From positions 165,329,270 through 165,393,269 of the forward strand of contig NC_089220.1 in assembly GCF_963924675.1 (NCBI RefSeq): DNA of 64,000 bases. The letters are read 5' to 3'. Below are positions 24,281 to 34,983 of this stretch, piece after piece (position 1 is the stretch's first letter; every line of letters starts with the position of its first letter). The notes below the pieces were generated by a model that worked only from the letters and a program-made list of their open reading frames with translations, was not told the origin of the DNA and made no database searches. This DNA is from Phocoena phocoena (lineage: Eukaryota; Chordata; Mammalia; Artiodactyla; Phocoenidae). Both the position numbers and the translations under genes were made by a program.

Positions 24281-24616
24281 ATGAAGGTGAAAAAAGATTT
24301 AAAAAAGAAAAAGTGATTTTGTTGCCAGCAGGTCTGTACTACAATAAATATTAAAGAATGTTCTTCAGGCTTAGGGAACTAATATCAGTTGGAAACTCAA
24401 ATCTACACAAAGGAATGAAGAACACCAGAAATGATACATTTAGAAACTTTTTTTGGTTGTTTTTAAAATTTTTACTTACAGGTTAATTGACCATTTAGAG
24501 CAAAAATAAAACAATGTGCTGTGGAGTTTATAGTTTATGCTGAAGATGTATAACATCAATAGCACAAAGTGAGAGGGTAGTAAGTGGATGTGTATGGTTT
24601 AAGATTTTATCTGGGA

Positions 24617-24821
24617 GGGACTTCCCTGGTGGTGCAGTGATTAAGAATCTGCCTGCCAATACAGGGGACATGGGTTCAAGCCCTGGTCTGGGAAGATCCC
24701 ACATACCGCGGAGCAACTAAGCCTGTGCACCACAACTACTGAGCCTGCGCTCTAGAGTCCGTGAGCCACAGCAACAAAGACCCAATGCAGCCAAAAATAA
24801 ATAAATTTATTTTTTTTAAAA
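24617..24821 (+). mobile_element. CHR-type SINE with internal deletion
   Basis: A perfect 16-bp target duplication AAGATTTTATCTGGGA lies at 24601-24616 and 24822-24837. The body jumps from GTGAGCCACA to GCAACAAAGACCC and lacks roughly 120 bp of the long form, so it is a deleted or deletion-derived long-form copy. Confidence 0.93.
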
Positions 24822-25010
24822 AAGATTTTATCTGGGAATTGGTATAATGGGCTGTGATAAGTTAAGGATGTATATGGTAATCCCTAGGGCAACCATTAAA
24901 AAAATAAATAAAACAGAGGTATAACTTAAAAAGCCAACAGAAAGGGGAAAATGGAATACCAAAAAACTCAATCCAAAAAAATTCACGGACAAAAACAGAT
25001 GGAGCAATTA

Positions 25011-27260
25011 GAAAACAAAAGCAAATAATGCCCCAGGCCAAGTGTAATGGTTCTTGGGAGTAGCTCAGTTCCTGTGGGAAAAGACCTTACAAATCTGTTA
25101 TATTCACTAAATCACATAAGCATAGCTGCACACAAAATCAATCGTGATATCTATGATTACTTATACATATTAAATTAGTATGAATGGGTCCTTAATAATT
25201 CCCACTGACTATATTGCACTCAAGAGAAATTTTTAGGACCTTGTTTCCTAGCAGTTTCAACAAGAAGCTTGGAAATCTGCCTTGTGTCAGATAATACATC
25301 TTAGAACTAAGAACAATTTCCCCAATCATCGAGGTATTTCTGATTCTATGACTGGGAGTTCCAGTGGTTGCTTGAGACAAAAGGCTTTGGGTATCACCTT
25401 TTATTTAAGCTGCCAGGCTTAGCGATTCTGATGTTCCAGCCTCCTCAAGGGAGCAGAGGAAGACATTAAACTTGGGAGCCAAACAGACCTGCAGCTAGGG
25501 TGTTGAACAGTTTGCCTGCATGAACTCAGGTCACCCAGCAGTGGGGCTGGAAAGACAGACAATGGGCCAGGTGCAAATGTCCTCAGTGAATGTGGGAGAG
25601 TGACCTGAAGGTTGACAGATGGCAGGACTGAGGACCAGGTCACGGGTGTTGTAGACATAAGTAACGTGAGCCTCACAGCAGGGGCTTGTTTATGGTAGAA
25701 AGAGTTCCAGAGGGCACACTGGAAGAGCTTATGTGGAAGGGGAGCCAGGGGAGGGAGGGGGAGTCTGGGTACAGTGAAATCAGATTGTGGGAGATGATGG
25801 GTGAATGGAGGAAGCATTCTGTTCCAATGAGGGAACAGAATTCTCAGTTCCTTCTGATTTTCCTTCTGCATTTCTCACATTCTTTAGAAACTGCCCTTCT
25901 GCCTGAGCTGTGCTAAGGGGAGCCCAACACGTTCTTTTGTTGTCGTTTACAGCAGAGCAAGACAAAGCGGGCAGGCCACATCCAACGGGACAAAACTGAG
26001 ACCCATGTGTGGGCTCGCTCCAGGTTGGGAGATATCATTTCTACAGCTCTTCTCTGTCAAAACACTTAGAGGGCTTCTGGTTTCATATAACGAGGCAAAT
26101 TCTTCCGTTACAGATAATGTCTTGGATTTAATCCCATCACTGCTATCGTAATGTGAACAGGAACAACTTAACATCCACATGCTTTGTAATCTCCAACTAT
26201 AAACCGTGGAATAGGAGAATGACAATGTTCCCAACTGGTGGGGAGTCTCATGACACAAAGTCATTACAAACACTTTTGTGTCATGTGTGATAAAACAGAA
26301 TTAGAAATCCATTTCTCCAGCTTTTAAAAACAATGTGTAATGAAGTCAATGCACCATTTTACAATGACTAATAAAATCTAATTTAAATACACACTTTAGT
26401 AATTTATAAAATTGAGAGAAATGCCAAGGACTTACTAAGCTTTTTTTTACTTTAGTCCAAACACACGAACACTGTTTTCTTGTTCTCTCATGACCTGTTG
26501 ATAGTCATAAACGCCAAGCTATTACCTACATCAAAAATGCTGTACGTTTCTTATAGTGTCCGGAGGTGATTTTTTACTCCATCATCTTGGTAGTGTATCT
26601 AAAGAGGCATTAAATACAAGGATTATCCTCTCCTTCATCTGCTTTGTAACTCTGAATTCCTTGTTTTTCCGGTGGAATTTAAGAAGCTTCACTTTTTTAA
26701 CCTCGCAATAGCCATCAGATTAAAGAAAAGCATATATTCAACACCTAATTTTTTTTGAGTAGAACTTTCTTTTTGGTACTGCAGTATAACTTGGACTTTT
26801 ATGATTTGTTGAAGGTGCTCTCGGTTTCCATTGCAGAGCTGTCCCTATGACAAGCTCTGGAAACATCTTGTTTCAGATTGCCCCAGACCAGTAGCCAATC
26901 AAGCAGGAAAAGGCGAGCCCAGCTATGTGATTACTTCCCATATCCAATATTTTGATGCTTTCGTTTTGCTTTAAGTGTGGCCAATTCCAAATGCCTCTGG
27001 ACTCATGAGCAAAATCAAAATAAATACACACACTGACGCAGAACAGTGGGCAACCTCTCTCACACTCAGATATAACACAACTCAATCAGACTCAGCTGTC
27101 TTCATGGCAAAGGTCCTCAAAGAAGGGCTCTGCACAAAGCTTTTGAGGTTGAGAAACCCAGAGCTATGTGGAATAATTTGCTCTTACTTTTTTTTCCATG
27201 GTTCTGATTTTTAAGTGTAGGGGATTATCCATTGCCTGTAGCTCATTAATCATGGTAGCT
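25011..27260. other. Intergenic, nothing recognised
   Basis: Two kilobases of unique-looking sequence. Several open frames occur but none has a recognisable domain or splice context. Confidence 0.4.
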
Positions 27261-27561
27261 TTTTTTTTTTTTTTTTTTTGGCTGTGTTGGGTCTTCGTTG
27301 CTGTGCGCGGGCTTTCTCTAGTTGTGGTGAGGGGCTACTCTTCGTTGCGGTGTGTAGGCTTCTCATTGCGGTGGCTTCTCTTGTTGCAGAGCACGGGCTC
27401 TAGGCTCACAGGCTTCAGTAGTTGTGGCATGCAGGCTCAGTAGTTGTGGCTCAAGTGCTTAGTTGCTCCGTGGCATGTGGGATCTCCCTGGACCAGGGCT
27501 CGAACCCATGTACCCTGCATTGGCAGGCGGATTCTTAACCACTGCGCCACCAGGGAAGCCC
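27261..27561 (-). mobile_element. CHR-type SINE, long form
   Basis: Poly(T), then GGCTGTGTTGGGTCTTCGTTG and the complement of the long body, ending GCGCCACCAGGGAAGCC. The duplication CATGGTAGCT / CATGGTACCT flanks it. Confidence 0.92.
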
Positions 27562-27572
27562 CTCATGGTACC

Positions 27573-28830
27573 TATTTGATTATGAAAAGTGCAATCCAAA
27601 AGACAGTACTCTGAGGACTTGGCAGAGAAGTTCTATGCCCATCCCTGAAATATGTCAGAACACCCTACACTCTGCCAACTGTGATTACACTTGGCATTAA
27701 TTGAAGATGCTGAGAGCTATAAGCCTTCCTGAGTTTAGCCACCTGGAGCAGATTAAAATCTGGGTCCTGCTGGTGAGGAGCTTTGAGGTATTAGGAATAC
27801 AAGGCTGTTTTAATCTTTTCCAAGTCAGGCTGTTTAGAAATATCCATACATCAAATGTTCATGGATCTCATATAATTTCCTTCTCGCAGGAGAATTCAAT
27901 CACCAGTAACACTAAGTGGGATTAACTTGTGGTGGAGAGCCATCTGGAGAGAGAGAATTCACCTTCCCCTGTAATTATGTTCAGAGATTTACCACCATGG
28001 TTTTGAAAAAGTTGCTGAAGGTGCTCAAAGCTACAAATGATGTTTCCTCTGAAAGCCTTGTTCAGTTGACCCAGTGAAATTAAAACGCAACTGAAGGAAA
28101 ATCTAGTCCTTCCTTTGTGCTTTAATATTCCTCCGCCGCAGGAGGGTGATACCAGGATTGCAAGGACTGGCTTGAGGTCTTGCAAAGCTATGACGAAAAG
28201 CCAGTGGAAACTGTCCTGAAACTGTATTGCCTAGATAGGAAGGCTCATGAAAAGGAAAGTGAGCAGAGGGAGGGACTAACAGGGAAATTACTATGAGTCA
28301 GAATTCAGCTCTCTGGATCATGCTAGAGATAAGGCCTGCTCCCTTGAAGAACCCAGAAACAAATATAGATTAGTCTTAGAAAGTAGAGGATCCAGAGAAG
28401 CACAGAAGGCAGAGAAAGCCTTTATATTTTAATGGGAGAAAATGAATTAGCATAGTCTGAGGATAGAGAGAAGATGGCCCAGGAGGTCAAAGGCCAACCT
28501 CAAGTTCCCTGGGCCAACCCAGGTCATCTGAAATGATGCCAGTCTTCAGAGCCATAAGAATGTCAGTCCTCTGGAAGAGGAGCTGAACCTCAGTGAAAAA
28601 AGTAAGTGCCAGCCATACCAATCTGACCTCAAAACCTCTGTGATATGGGGGCAAAATCAGATCAGGAAAATAACAGATTATTTAAAAATTGGTTTTATCA
28701 AATACTTACTATCTTCACTATTAAAATTACTGACAAACTAGATACATAGTATCTTCTTCAATTTGTAAGTCTATTATGATACAAACAATAGTGAAGCCAT
28801 TAAAATTATGATACACTGATTGATTTTGAA
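27573..28830. other. Intergenic, nothing recognised
   Basis: Unique-looking sequence without supportable features. Confidence 0.4.
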
Positions 28831-29787
28831 CAATATCCATAAGCCTCTAGACTCATTTGGTGAGGCTAGCATAAGTTTCATATTTAAACCAGGCAATGGC
28901 ACCATGAGAAAGGAAAATTATAAAGTCAACTCAGTTTTGAATATAAATGTGAAAACCATACATTAAATATTGGCAAACTGTCTAAAAATGTGTAAAAAAA
29001 TACATAATGACTAAGTTCGGTTGATCTCAAGATTTCAGTGATGGCTTAACATTAGTAGAAAGTCTATTAATGTAATGCTCTACATTAACACAGTGAAAGA
29101 GAAAGGACATACGGTCATCTCACTAGATACTGGAAAGCCAAAAAATAAATTTCAACACTCATTCATGACAAAAATTCTTAGTAAACTAGGAATAGGAGGG
29201 AACATCTACATCCTAGTAAAGATTACCAAAAATCTACAATAAATAATCATGCATACTGGAGAAATGTTAGAAGCATTTCCTTTAGAGTCAGGAACAAAAA
29301 AAGGATGCCTGCTTTCACTACATCTATTCGAAGTTTATGGGAAGTCCAAGTCAGCACAATAAGAAATAAAAGATATAAGGACTGAAAAGAAAGAAAGATG
29401 ATCTAATGATAAGATTTTTTTCATAAAAAATTCAAGAAACTCTTCAAGAAAAACTGTGGAATATAAGAGGAGAATTTGTCAAGATTACTGGATAAAGTAT
29501 CAATGTACTAAAATAGCATTCAAATAGACAAGCAACGAATAATTAGAAATTAGAACATGAAATGAAACACACACAATAGCAACAAAAGTTACAAGTTTTC
29601 TACCAATAAATCTAACAAAAGATGGGCAACTCCTTTCTCAATAACATAAAACTGAAGAAAAATATAAAATAAAACCTAAATAAATGAAAAGCTACATTAC
29701 TTTAATAAATATTATCAAAAATAGAAATTGCTCTTTAACTTGTAAATTCAATAATTCAACGCAATTTCAACCAACACTTCAATAGAG

Positions 29788-29922
29788 GCTTGTTTTTTTC
29801 TTCTCCTTTTTTGGCCACGCTGCATGGCATGGGGGACCTTAGTTCCCTGACCAGGGATTGAACCCATGCCCCCTGCAGTGGAAGCACGGAGTCTCTACCA
29901 CTGGACAGCCAGGGAAGTCCCA
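29788..29922 (-). mobile_element. Short tRNA-derived SINE
   Basis: TTTTTTGGCCACGCTGCATGG head in complement, box B as GGGATTGAACCC, end GACAGCCAGGGAAGTCC. The duplication TCAATAGAG lies at 29779-29787 and 29923-29931. Confidence 0.88.
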
Positions 29923-30388
29923 TCAATAGAGTTGATTTTATGCAACTAAATTTCACATGTAAGGTGAAATTTATTTCATTTAGATGAATGAAGAGCCGAG
30001 AAAAGCCAATACATTACTGAAGAAGGGAGAATTATATTTGCCAGATAGTAAGGTTTAATATAAAATTATAGTATTAAAACAGTGTGGTTTTGGTACAGGG
30101 ATAGACAAAGAGGCTAATGGAACAGAGCAGACTTTTAAATAAATAGTTTAATATATGAACATCTAATAAATGGTTCTGACAACTGTCTCTCCATGTAGAA
30201 AAAGACAAAATTAGACCCTTACCTCAAACTATACACAAAAATTAATTTCAGGTGGACTAAAAACTTAAAAGTGAAAATAAAAACTGTAAGCTTTAGAAAA
30301 TAACACAAGAGAATATCATTATTATGTAAAATCCATTAAAAGAAATAAAATAGATTTTTAAAATCCATACAGGTAAAATGTTAAAACA

Positions 30389-30748
30389 GGGCTTCCCTGG
30401 TGGAACAGTGGTTAAGAATCCACCTGCCAGTGCAGGGGACACGGGTTCGAGCCCTGGTCCGGGAAGATCCCACATGCCGTGGAGCAACTAAGCCCGTGCA
30501 CCACAACTACTGAGCCTGCACTCTAGAGTCCACGAGCCACAACCACGGAAGTTCGTGAGCCTAGAGCCCATGCTCCGCAACAAGAGAAGCCACTGCAATG
30601 AGAAGCCCGTGCACCGCAACGAAGAGTAGCTCCCGCTCACCACAGCTAGAAAAACCCTGCACACAGCGACGAAGACAGAACACAGCCAAAAATAATAAAA
30701 ACCAAAAAATTTTTAAATGAATAAAATCTATATTTAAAAAATTAAGTG
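30389..30748 (+). mobile_element. CHR-type SINE, long form (outer of a pair)
   Basis: Full-length long-form body with tail CACAGCCAAAAATAATAAAAACC. The target duplication AAAATGTTAAAACA is found at 30375-30388 but its partner (30974-30987) lies beyond the next SINE. The second element therefore landed in this one's tail. Confidence 0.9.
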
Positions 30749-30973
30749 GGGCTTCCCTGGTGGTGCAGTGGTTGAGAGTCCGCCTGCCGATGCAGGGGAC
30801 ATGGGTTCGTGCCCCAGTCTAGGAAGATCCCACATGCCGCGGAGCGGCTGGGCCCGTGAGCCATGGCCGCTGAGCCTGCGCGTCCGGAGCCTGTGCTCCG
30901 CAACGGAAGAGGCCACAACAGTGAGAGGCCTGCGTACCACGAAAAAAAAAAATAATAATAAATGAAATAAAAT
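30749..30973 (+). mobile_element. CHR-type SINE, short form, inserted in the tail of the previous SINE
   Basis: GGGCTTCCCTGGTGGTGCAGTGG head and GC-rich body ending GCCTGCGTACCACG with A/AAT tail. Nesting within the other element's duplication makes it the younger of the two. Confidence 0.9.
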
Positions 30974-31924
30974 AAAATGTTAAAACAAAATATTGAGTAA
31001 GAAAAGCAAGTTGGAAAGAATGCATACATTTTGATGATAATAGTATGTACTGTTTGTACAAAATTATAAACACACACATATGGGAACAAACACAGTAAAA
31101 GAACATAAGCAAACTGTAAAGGTAGATAAATCTGACTACTTAAAAATTAAAACTTCTGTACAAAAGATATCACGAGCAAAGTAAAAATCAAATTCACATA
31201 ATGGGAGAAAATAATGAAAACCCATACAATCATCAAATAATTGGTATGCATAATAATAAAGAATTCCAACACAGCTGTAACAAAAAGAGAAACAATCTAA
31301 AAGAAAAAGAGACAAGAATGCATACAATTCACAAAAATTGTAAATTGGTGGCTATTAAGCATCTGAAAAGATTCTCAACCCCATTAACAATCAGGGAAAT
31401 GAAAATTAGAAATCAATGAAACCTTATTTTGCATCCATCATATTGGCAAGAATTAGTAAATCTCATAACATCAAATATTGGTGAAGATGTGGGGAAATGG
31501 ACTCATGCACATTGTAGGTACCACCACTTTGAAGAGCAACTGATGAAGTCCTAGGAAAGCTGAAGATGCATTATTCTTTGATCCAGTAGTTCCACTTCTA
31601 CATGTCTATTCTAAAGTAAACTTGGGTGAACAAGGAGGTTTGTACAAAGTCGTTCATTTGTAGAATGGTAACATGGTTTGTAACAGCTGAAGAATGAAAA
31701 CATCCTACTGTCTCTAAGCAGAATAATGGATATCCTCAGGTTTGTCAATACAATGCATTCTACACAGCAGTTAACATGAATGAAGTAGATCTAAACCTGT
31801 CTGTCTATCTATCTACGGCAATAAATCTTTAAAAACCAAAATACTGAATAATAAAATCAAGTTGTAAAAACATACTGACAGATTTTAAAACACACTAAAC
31901 AACACCTAAACTGTTTTAGGATAC

Positions 31925-32140
31925 AGTCATCTGTATCCTATCAGTGATTCCCCCCAGGCGACATCTGGCAATGTCACAACTGGAGGAGGATGCTACTGGC
32001 ACCTAGTGGGTAGAAGCCAGAAATGCTGCTAAACATCCTGCAAAGCATTACCTAACCATCCCCCCACCCTCAATACATATAAAGAATTATTTGACTCCAG
32101 ATGTCTAAAGGACTGAGTTTGAGAAATCTTGCTCTAGAGC
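31925..32140 (+). mobile_element. Ancient hAT-type DNA transposon fragment
   Basis: CAGTGATTCCCCCCAGGCGAC, ATCTGGCAATGTCACAACTGG, GATGCTACTGGCACCTAGTGGG and TTTGAGAAATCTTGCTC match a widespread non-autonomous mammalian hAT element. The exact MER name was not fixed. Confidence 0.6.
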
Positions 32141-32343
32141 CATCCTATCCAAATTATATAAATGAGAATGCGGGATTGAGGCAGGAGTGTATTCTTCAAA
32201 AAAAAAGAAAGAGTATATAGTTCAGGGAAAGGGGAAGTAATTAAAACATATCAACTACAGTATGTGTGAAAAAGATTGAAAGAATACACATCAAAATATT
32301 CTCAGTAATGATTTCTGAGATAGTGTTCAACAATTGTGTTGTG

Positions 32344-32551
32344 GGGCTTCCCTGGTGGCGCAGTGGTTGAGTGTCCGCCTGCCGATGCAGGGGAAACGGG
32401 TTCGTGCCCCTGTCAGGGAGGATCCCACATGCTGTGGAGCGGCTGGACCTGTGAGCCATGGCCGCTAAGCCTGCGCGTCCCGAGCCTGTGCTCCGCAACG
32501 GGAGAGGCCACAACAGTGAGAGGCCCGCGTACAGGAAAAAAAAAAAAAAAG
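32344..32551 (+). mobile_element. CHR-type SINE, short form
   Basis: Full head and body with a pure A tail. AATTGTGTTGTG (32332-32343) and AATTGTGTTATG (32552-32563) are the target duplication. The flanking sequence resembles an L1 3' end. Confidence 0.92.
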
Positions 32552-32769
32552 AATTGTGTTATGTATACTTCTATTTTCTAATTTATCTAAAAGGAATACG
32601 AAGCATTGGTGAAATTAAAAATCATTTGAAGAGAAAAATACAAAGAAAATCTTTCATCAAAAAAGTTTTCTTCCAAAATTTTATGCTTCAGATCAGTTTC
32701 ATAGCACATATTTTTACGTTATTTTTCTTAAGTATTAACTATTTTGTGTTCTACTTTTTCCCATTGGCA

Positions 32770-33420
32770 TTATTTCATATAGATCATTCCATAAATCCAG
32801 ATAATCTTTATATTTGAAGTTTTAATGGCTATATGATGTTTCATTGTATTACTTTGTCAAGAGTTACTTAGCCATTTCCTAGCTGCTAATGATTTTGGAT
32901 CCTTCTATTATTATGAAAAGCATAAACATCTTTGCAAAAATCGAGTGTTTCTCTTTATTGAATTCTTTCCCCGGGATTTGCTCCCGGGAGCAGATTTGCC
33001 ACATGGAAGGATATAATGAATTCTGTGATGTTTGGTCCGTGTTGTCAGATTTCTTTCCAGAAAAATTATTCCACTATTTCTACAAGCAATGCATGAGTAT
33101 ACTTGAGTCTCCAAAGCACTGTTAACTTCGGTTTAAAAAAAAAAACCTATTATTAATTTAACATGTAGGAGGTAGTATACTGGACTCTTTTAATTTCCAA
33201 TTCTTTAATTATTAGGGAAGCTAAATATTTTCCCAAGTGATTGTACACTATTTGTAGTTTCCCTTGTGCAAACCATCTCCTCATATCCTTTAACCATCTG
33301 TCCAGTCAGACTTGAGTATTGTCCAAATAGATAATATTAATTTTCCTTAAATTCATAATAGTAAATGTTTGTAGGTTATTACAGTGTTCCCCCTGTTGTT
33401 TTCCTATTTATTTATCCAAT
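32770..33420 (-). mobile_element. Old L1 3' UTR fragment
   Basis: ATGGCTATATGATGTTTCATTG, AGCATAAACATCTTTGCA and ATCCTTTAACCATCTGTCC follow the complement of an L1M 3' UTR. The copy is strongly diverged. Confidence 0.6.
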
Positions 33421-33428
33421 TTGGGACT

Positions 33429-33565
33429 GTGATGGTTAATTTTACAGGTCAACTTGACTGGGCCACCAGATACTCAGATAACTGGTTAAACGTTATTTGG
33501 AGGTATCTGTGAGGGTGTTTCTGGAAGAGAGGAGCACTGGTGGATTCTGTAAAGCTGGTGGTCCT
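33429..33565 (+). mobile_element. Ancient LTR-like fragment
   Basis: TGTGATGGTTAATTTTACAGG, TCAACTTGACTGGGCCACC and GTGAGGGTGTTTCTGGAAGAGA form the start of a widespread mammalian dispersed repeat of LTR type. Only the first ~130 bp are present, and the family name is not certain. Confidence 0.5.
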
Positions 33566-33698
33566 CCCCAGAATGGAAGGGGCAACAACCACTTCGGAAA
33601 ACATTTTGGTAGTTTTAAAAAGTTACACTTACCTTATGACCTAGCCATTCCATTTCCAGTTATTTACCCAAGAGAAAGAAATCACATGTCCATATAAA
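33566..33698 (+). mobile_element. L1M 3' region, left part (split by an LTR)
   Basis: CAACAACCACTTCGGAAAACA, AGTTACACTTACCTTATGACC, TAGCCATTCCATTTCCAG and TATTTACCCAAGAGAAAGAA are the standard L1M 3' sequence. It stops at about 33698 and resumes at 34163. Confidence 0.8.
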
Positions 33699-34162
33699 TG
33701 AGGCAGGCTGGGACCTGGGACCCTTTGCTGTAGTGCTTGCACCTGGACAAACTTTCTCCTCCAGAAACAAAATACAAAGAAACTATAAGGGAGTAAAATT
33801 AACTGTGAGTTGGGGCAAATTATGAACAACACATACAAAGAGACCAAAAATACAACTGCCACTTCTAAGGAGCTGGAAGCAAAACCAGGGTCCTGCACAG
33901 GCATCCTGCGCACAGCACCACCAAAGGGGTGGCCAGACCGCCCAAGCCACCCCTCCAGCACAGCCCCTGGACCCGCCACCTACCCTCACCCCATGTAAGG
34001 AAATAGCTTGCCCTGCCTCGGGAAGCGAGCAAGGGAACCTGTTACTTGTTTTCGCTCCCTCAAGTTGCAGTATGAGTGCCAAGAAAGCCTTGCCTGAATT
34101 TCTTGTCTGGCCTCTTATCAATTTCTATTGACTAAGGAGTCCAAGAACTCTGGTCGGTGACA
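33699..34162 (+). mobile_element. Solo ERV LTR inserted in an L1, about 0.7 kb upstream of MSRB2
   Basis: A ~464-bp segment starting TGAGGCAGG and ending CTGGTCGGTGACA interrupts a continuous L1. The end CTCTTATCAATTTCTATTGAC with AAGAACTCTGGTCGGTGACA resembles ERV1-type LTR 3' ends of mammals. No internal viral sequence follows, so it is a solo LTR. The target duplication could not be fixed, so boundaries may be off by a few bases. Confidence 0.65.
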
Positions 34163-34490
34163 CACAGATTTGCACTGAAATGTTCCCAGCAGGTTTACTT
34201 CTAATAAGGAAAAATTGGGAATGATAATGTCTATCAACAGGTGACTAGGTAAACACATTGTTGTATATCTATAAATGGAATAGTACTCAGCACCAACAAG
34301 GAATGAACAGTTGTTACATGCAAGAACAGGAAGGGCTGTCAAAATAGTTATTCTGAGTGAAAGAAGCCAGACAAAATAAAAAATGGTTCCACTTATGTGC
34401 AACTCAAGAAAAAGCAAACTAATCTATAGTTCCATTTAGAAACAATTCTAGAAAATGCAAACAAACTAAAACAGATCAGTGGGGTGGGGG
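34163..34490 (+). mobile_element. L1M 3' region, right part
   Basis: AATGTTCCCAGCAGGTTTAC, ATGTCTATCAACAGGTGACT, GGAATAGTACTCAGCACC, TGAGTGAAAGAAGCCAGACA and AAAATGCAAACAAACTAAAACAG continue the L1 that is cut off at 33698. Confidence 0.85.
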
Positions 34491-34779
34491 AAGAGGGCGT
34501 GGGGAGTAGAGTGGGAATGGGTGCTGTGGGGTGGGACCAGGGGAAGAGCCTGCAAGGGGAGAGGCAGGTTTGGGGGAGCAGCGCAGGGAGGTAAGCGGTA
34601 CATGGGCCGAGGGGGCCAAAGAAGGCCAAGGGGAGACGGTAGGGGCAGGAGCAAGAAGCGGTTAGGAGAAGGAAAGCGGGAAGGGCAAGAGTGGGGTAAG
34701 GAGCACAGCGCGGTGCGGTGCTTGGAGACCGGACAGGATGGGAGGTGGGAGGAGGCGGGGCGGAGCGGAGCATCGAAGA

Positions 34780-34836
34780 CGTGGGCGGGTCCTGCGGGCG
34801 TGGGCGGGTCCTGCGGACGTGGGCGGGTCCTGCGGC
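34780..34836 (+). repeat. Three tandem 19-bp units, each with an EGR1/Sp1-type GC box
   Basis: The unit CGTGGGCGGGTCCTGCGGN occurs at 34780-34798, 34799-34817 and 34818-34836, identical except for the last base. Each contains GTGGGCGGG (Sp/KLF box). The second, preceded by G, reads GCGTGGGCGG, the EGR1 consensus. The array ends 29 bp before the MSRB2 ATG, so it lies in the core promoter or 5' UTR. The role in transcription is inferred. Confidence 0.85.
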
Positions 34837-34865
34837 CTGGGCCCCGCAGGGTCGTGTACAGTGTC

Positions 34866-34983
34866 ATGGCGCGCTTCCTCTGCGCGCTTAGGAGCCTTCC
34901 CTTCCGAGAAGTGCCCGGGTGGGCGGTCCGGGGCCGAGCGGACCGGGGCGGCCTCCGCGCGTGTACCGGACCTGAGGACGCAG
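34866..34983 (+). CDS. MSRB2: MSRB2 exon 1 (coding part): mitochondrial presequence
   Basis: It encodes residues 1-39 and the first base of codon 40, beginning [15 protein letters not shown]. Seven arginines and only two acidic residues (Glu15, Asp27) in the first 32 positions fit a mitochondrial import signal. The ATG at 34866 is chosen because translation then runs into the donor GCAG|GTAGGAGG at 34983/34984 in the phase required by exon 2. The exon lies inside a CpG island, and the reading frame stays open upstream of the ATG, so the ATG was picked by Kozak context and homology rather than by an upstream stop. Confidence 0.9.

Larger units (their letters stand above)
23400..25010 (+). mobile_element. 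Old L1 (L1M-type) 5'/ORF1-region remnant, interrupted twice
   Basis: CAACCTAAAATTCTATAACTAG, ATCTTTCAAAAATGAAGG, GTTCTTCAGGCTTAGGGAAC, GGTATAATGGGCTGTGATAAG and CTAGGGCAACCATTAAAA are typical of old mammalian L1 sequence. The copy is split by a younger L1 3' end (24016-24280) and a SINE (24617-24821). No ORF is intact. Confidence 0.7.
28830..31920 (+). mobile_element. Old L1 ORF2/3' remnants, interrupted by three SINEs
   Basis: AATTTCAACACTCATTCATGAC, AGGATGCCTGCTTTCAC, TTGGTACAGGGATAGACAAA, CTTACCTCAAACTATACAC, GGGAGAAAATAATGAAAAC and CATCATATTGGCAAGAATTAG are decayed L1 ORF2 signatures in order. An L1 3'-UTR-like piece at about 30990-31110 precedes more ORF2-like sequence, so at least two L1 fragments or a rearrangement are present. 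No intact reading frame remains. Confidence 0.75.

Noticed and set aside
1..34000. 3' exons of ARMC3, the expected upstream neighbour
   Set aside because: No armadillo-type coding exon with splice sites was recognised. The gap between the genes is tens of kilobases in human, so absence is expected.
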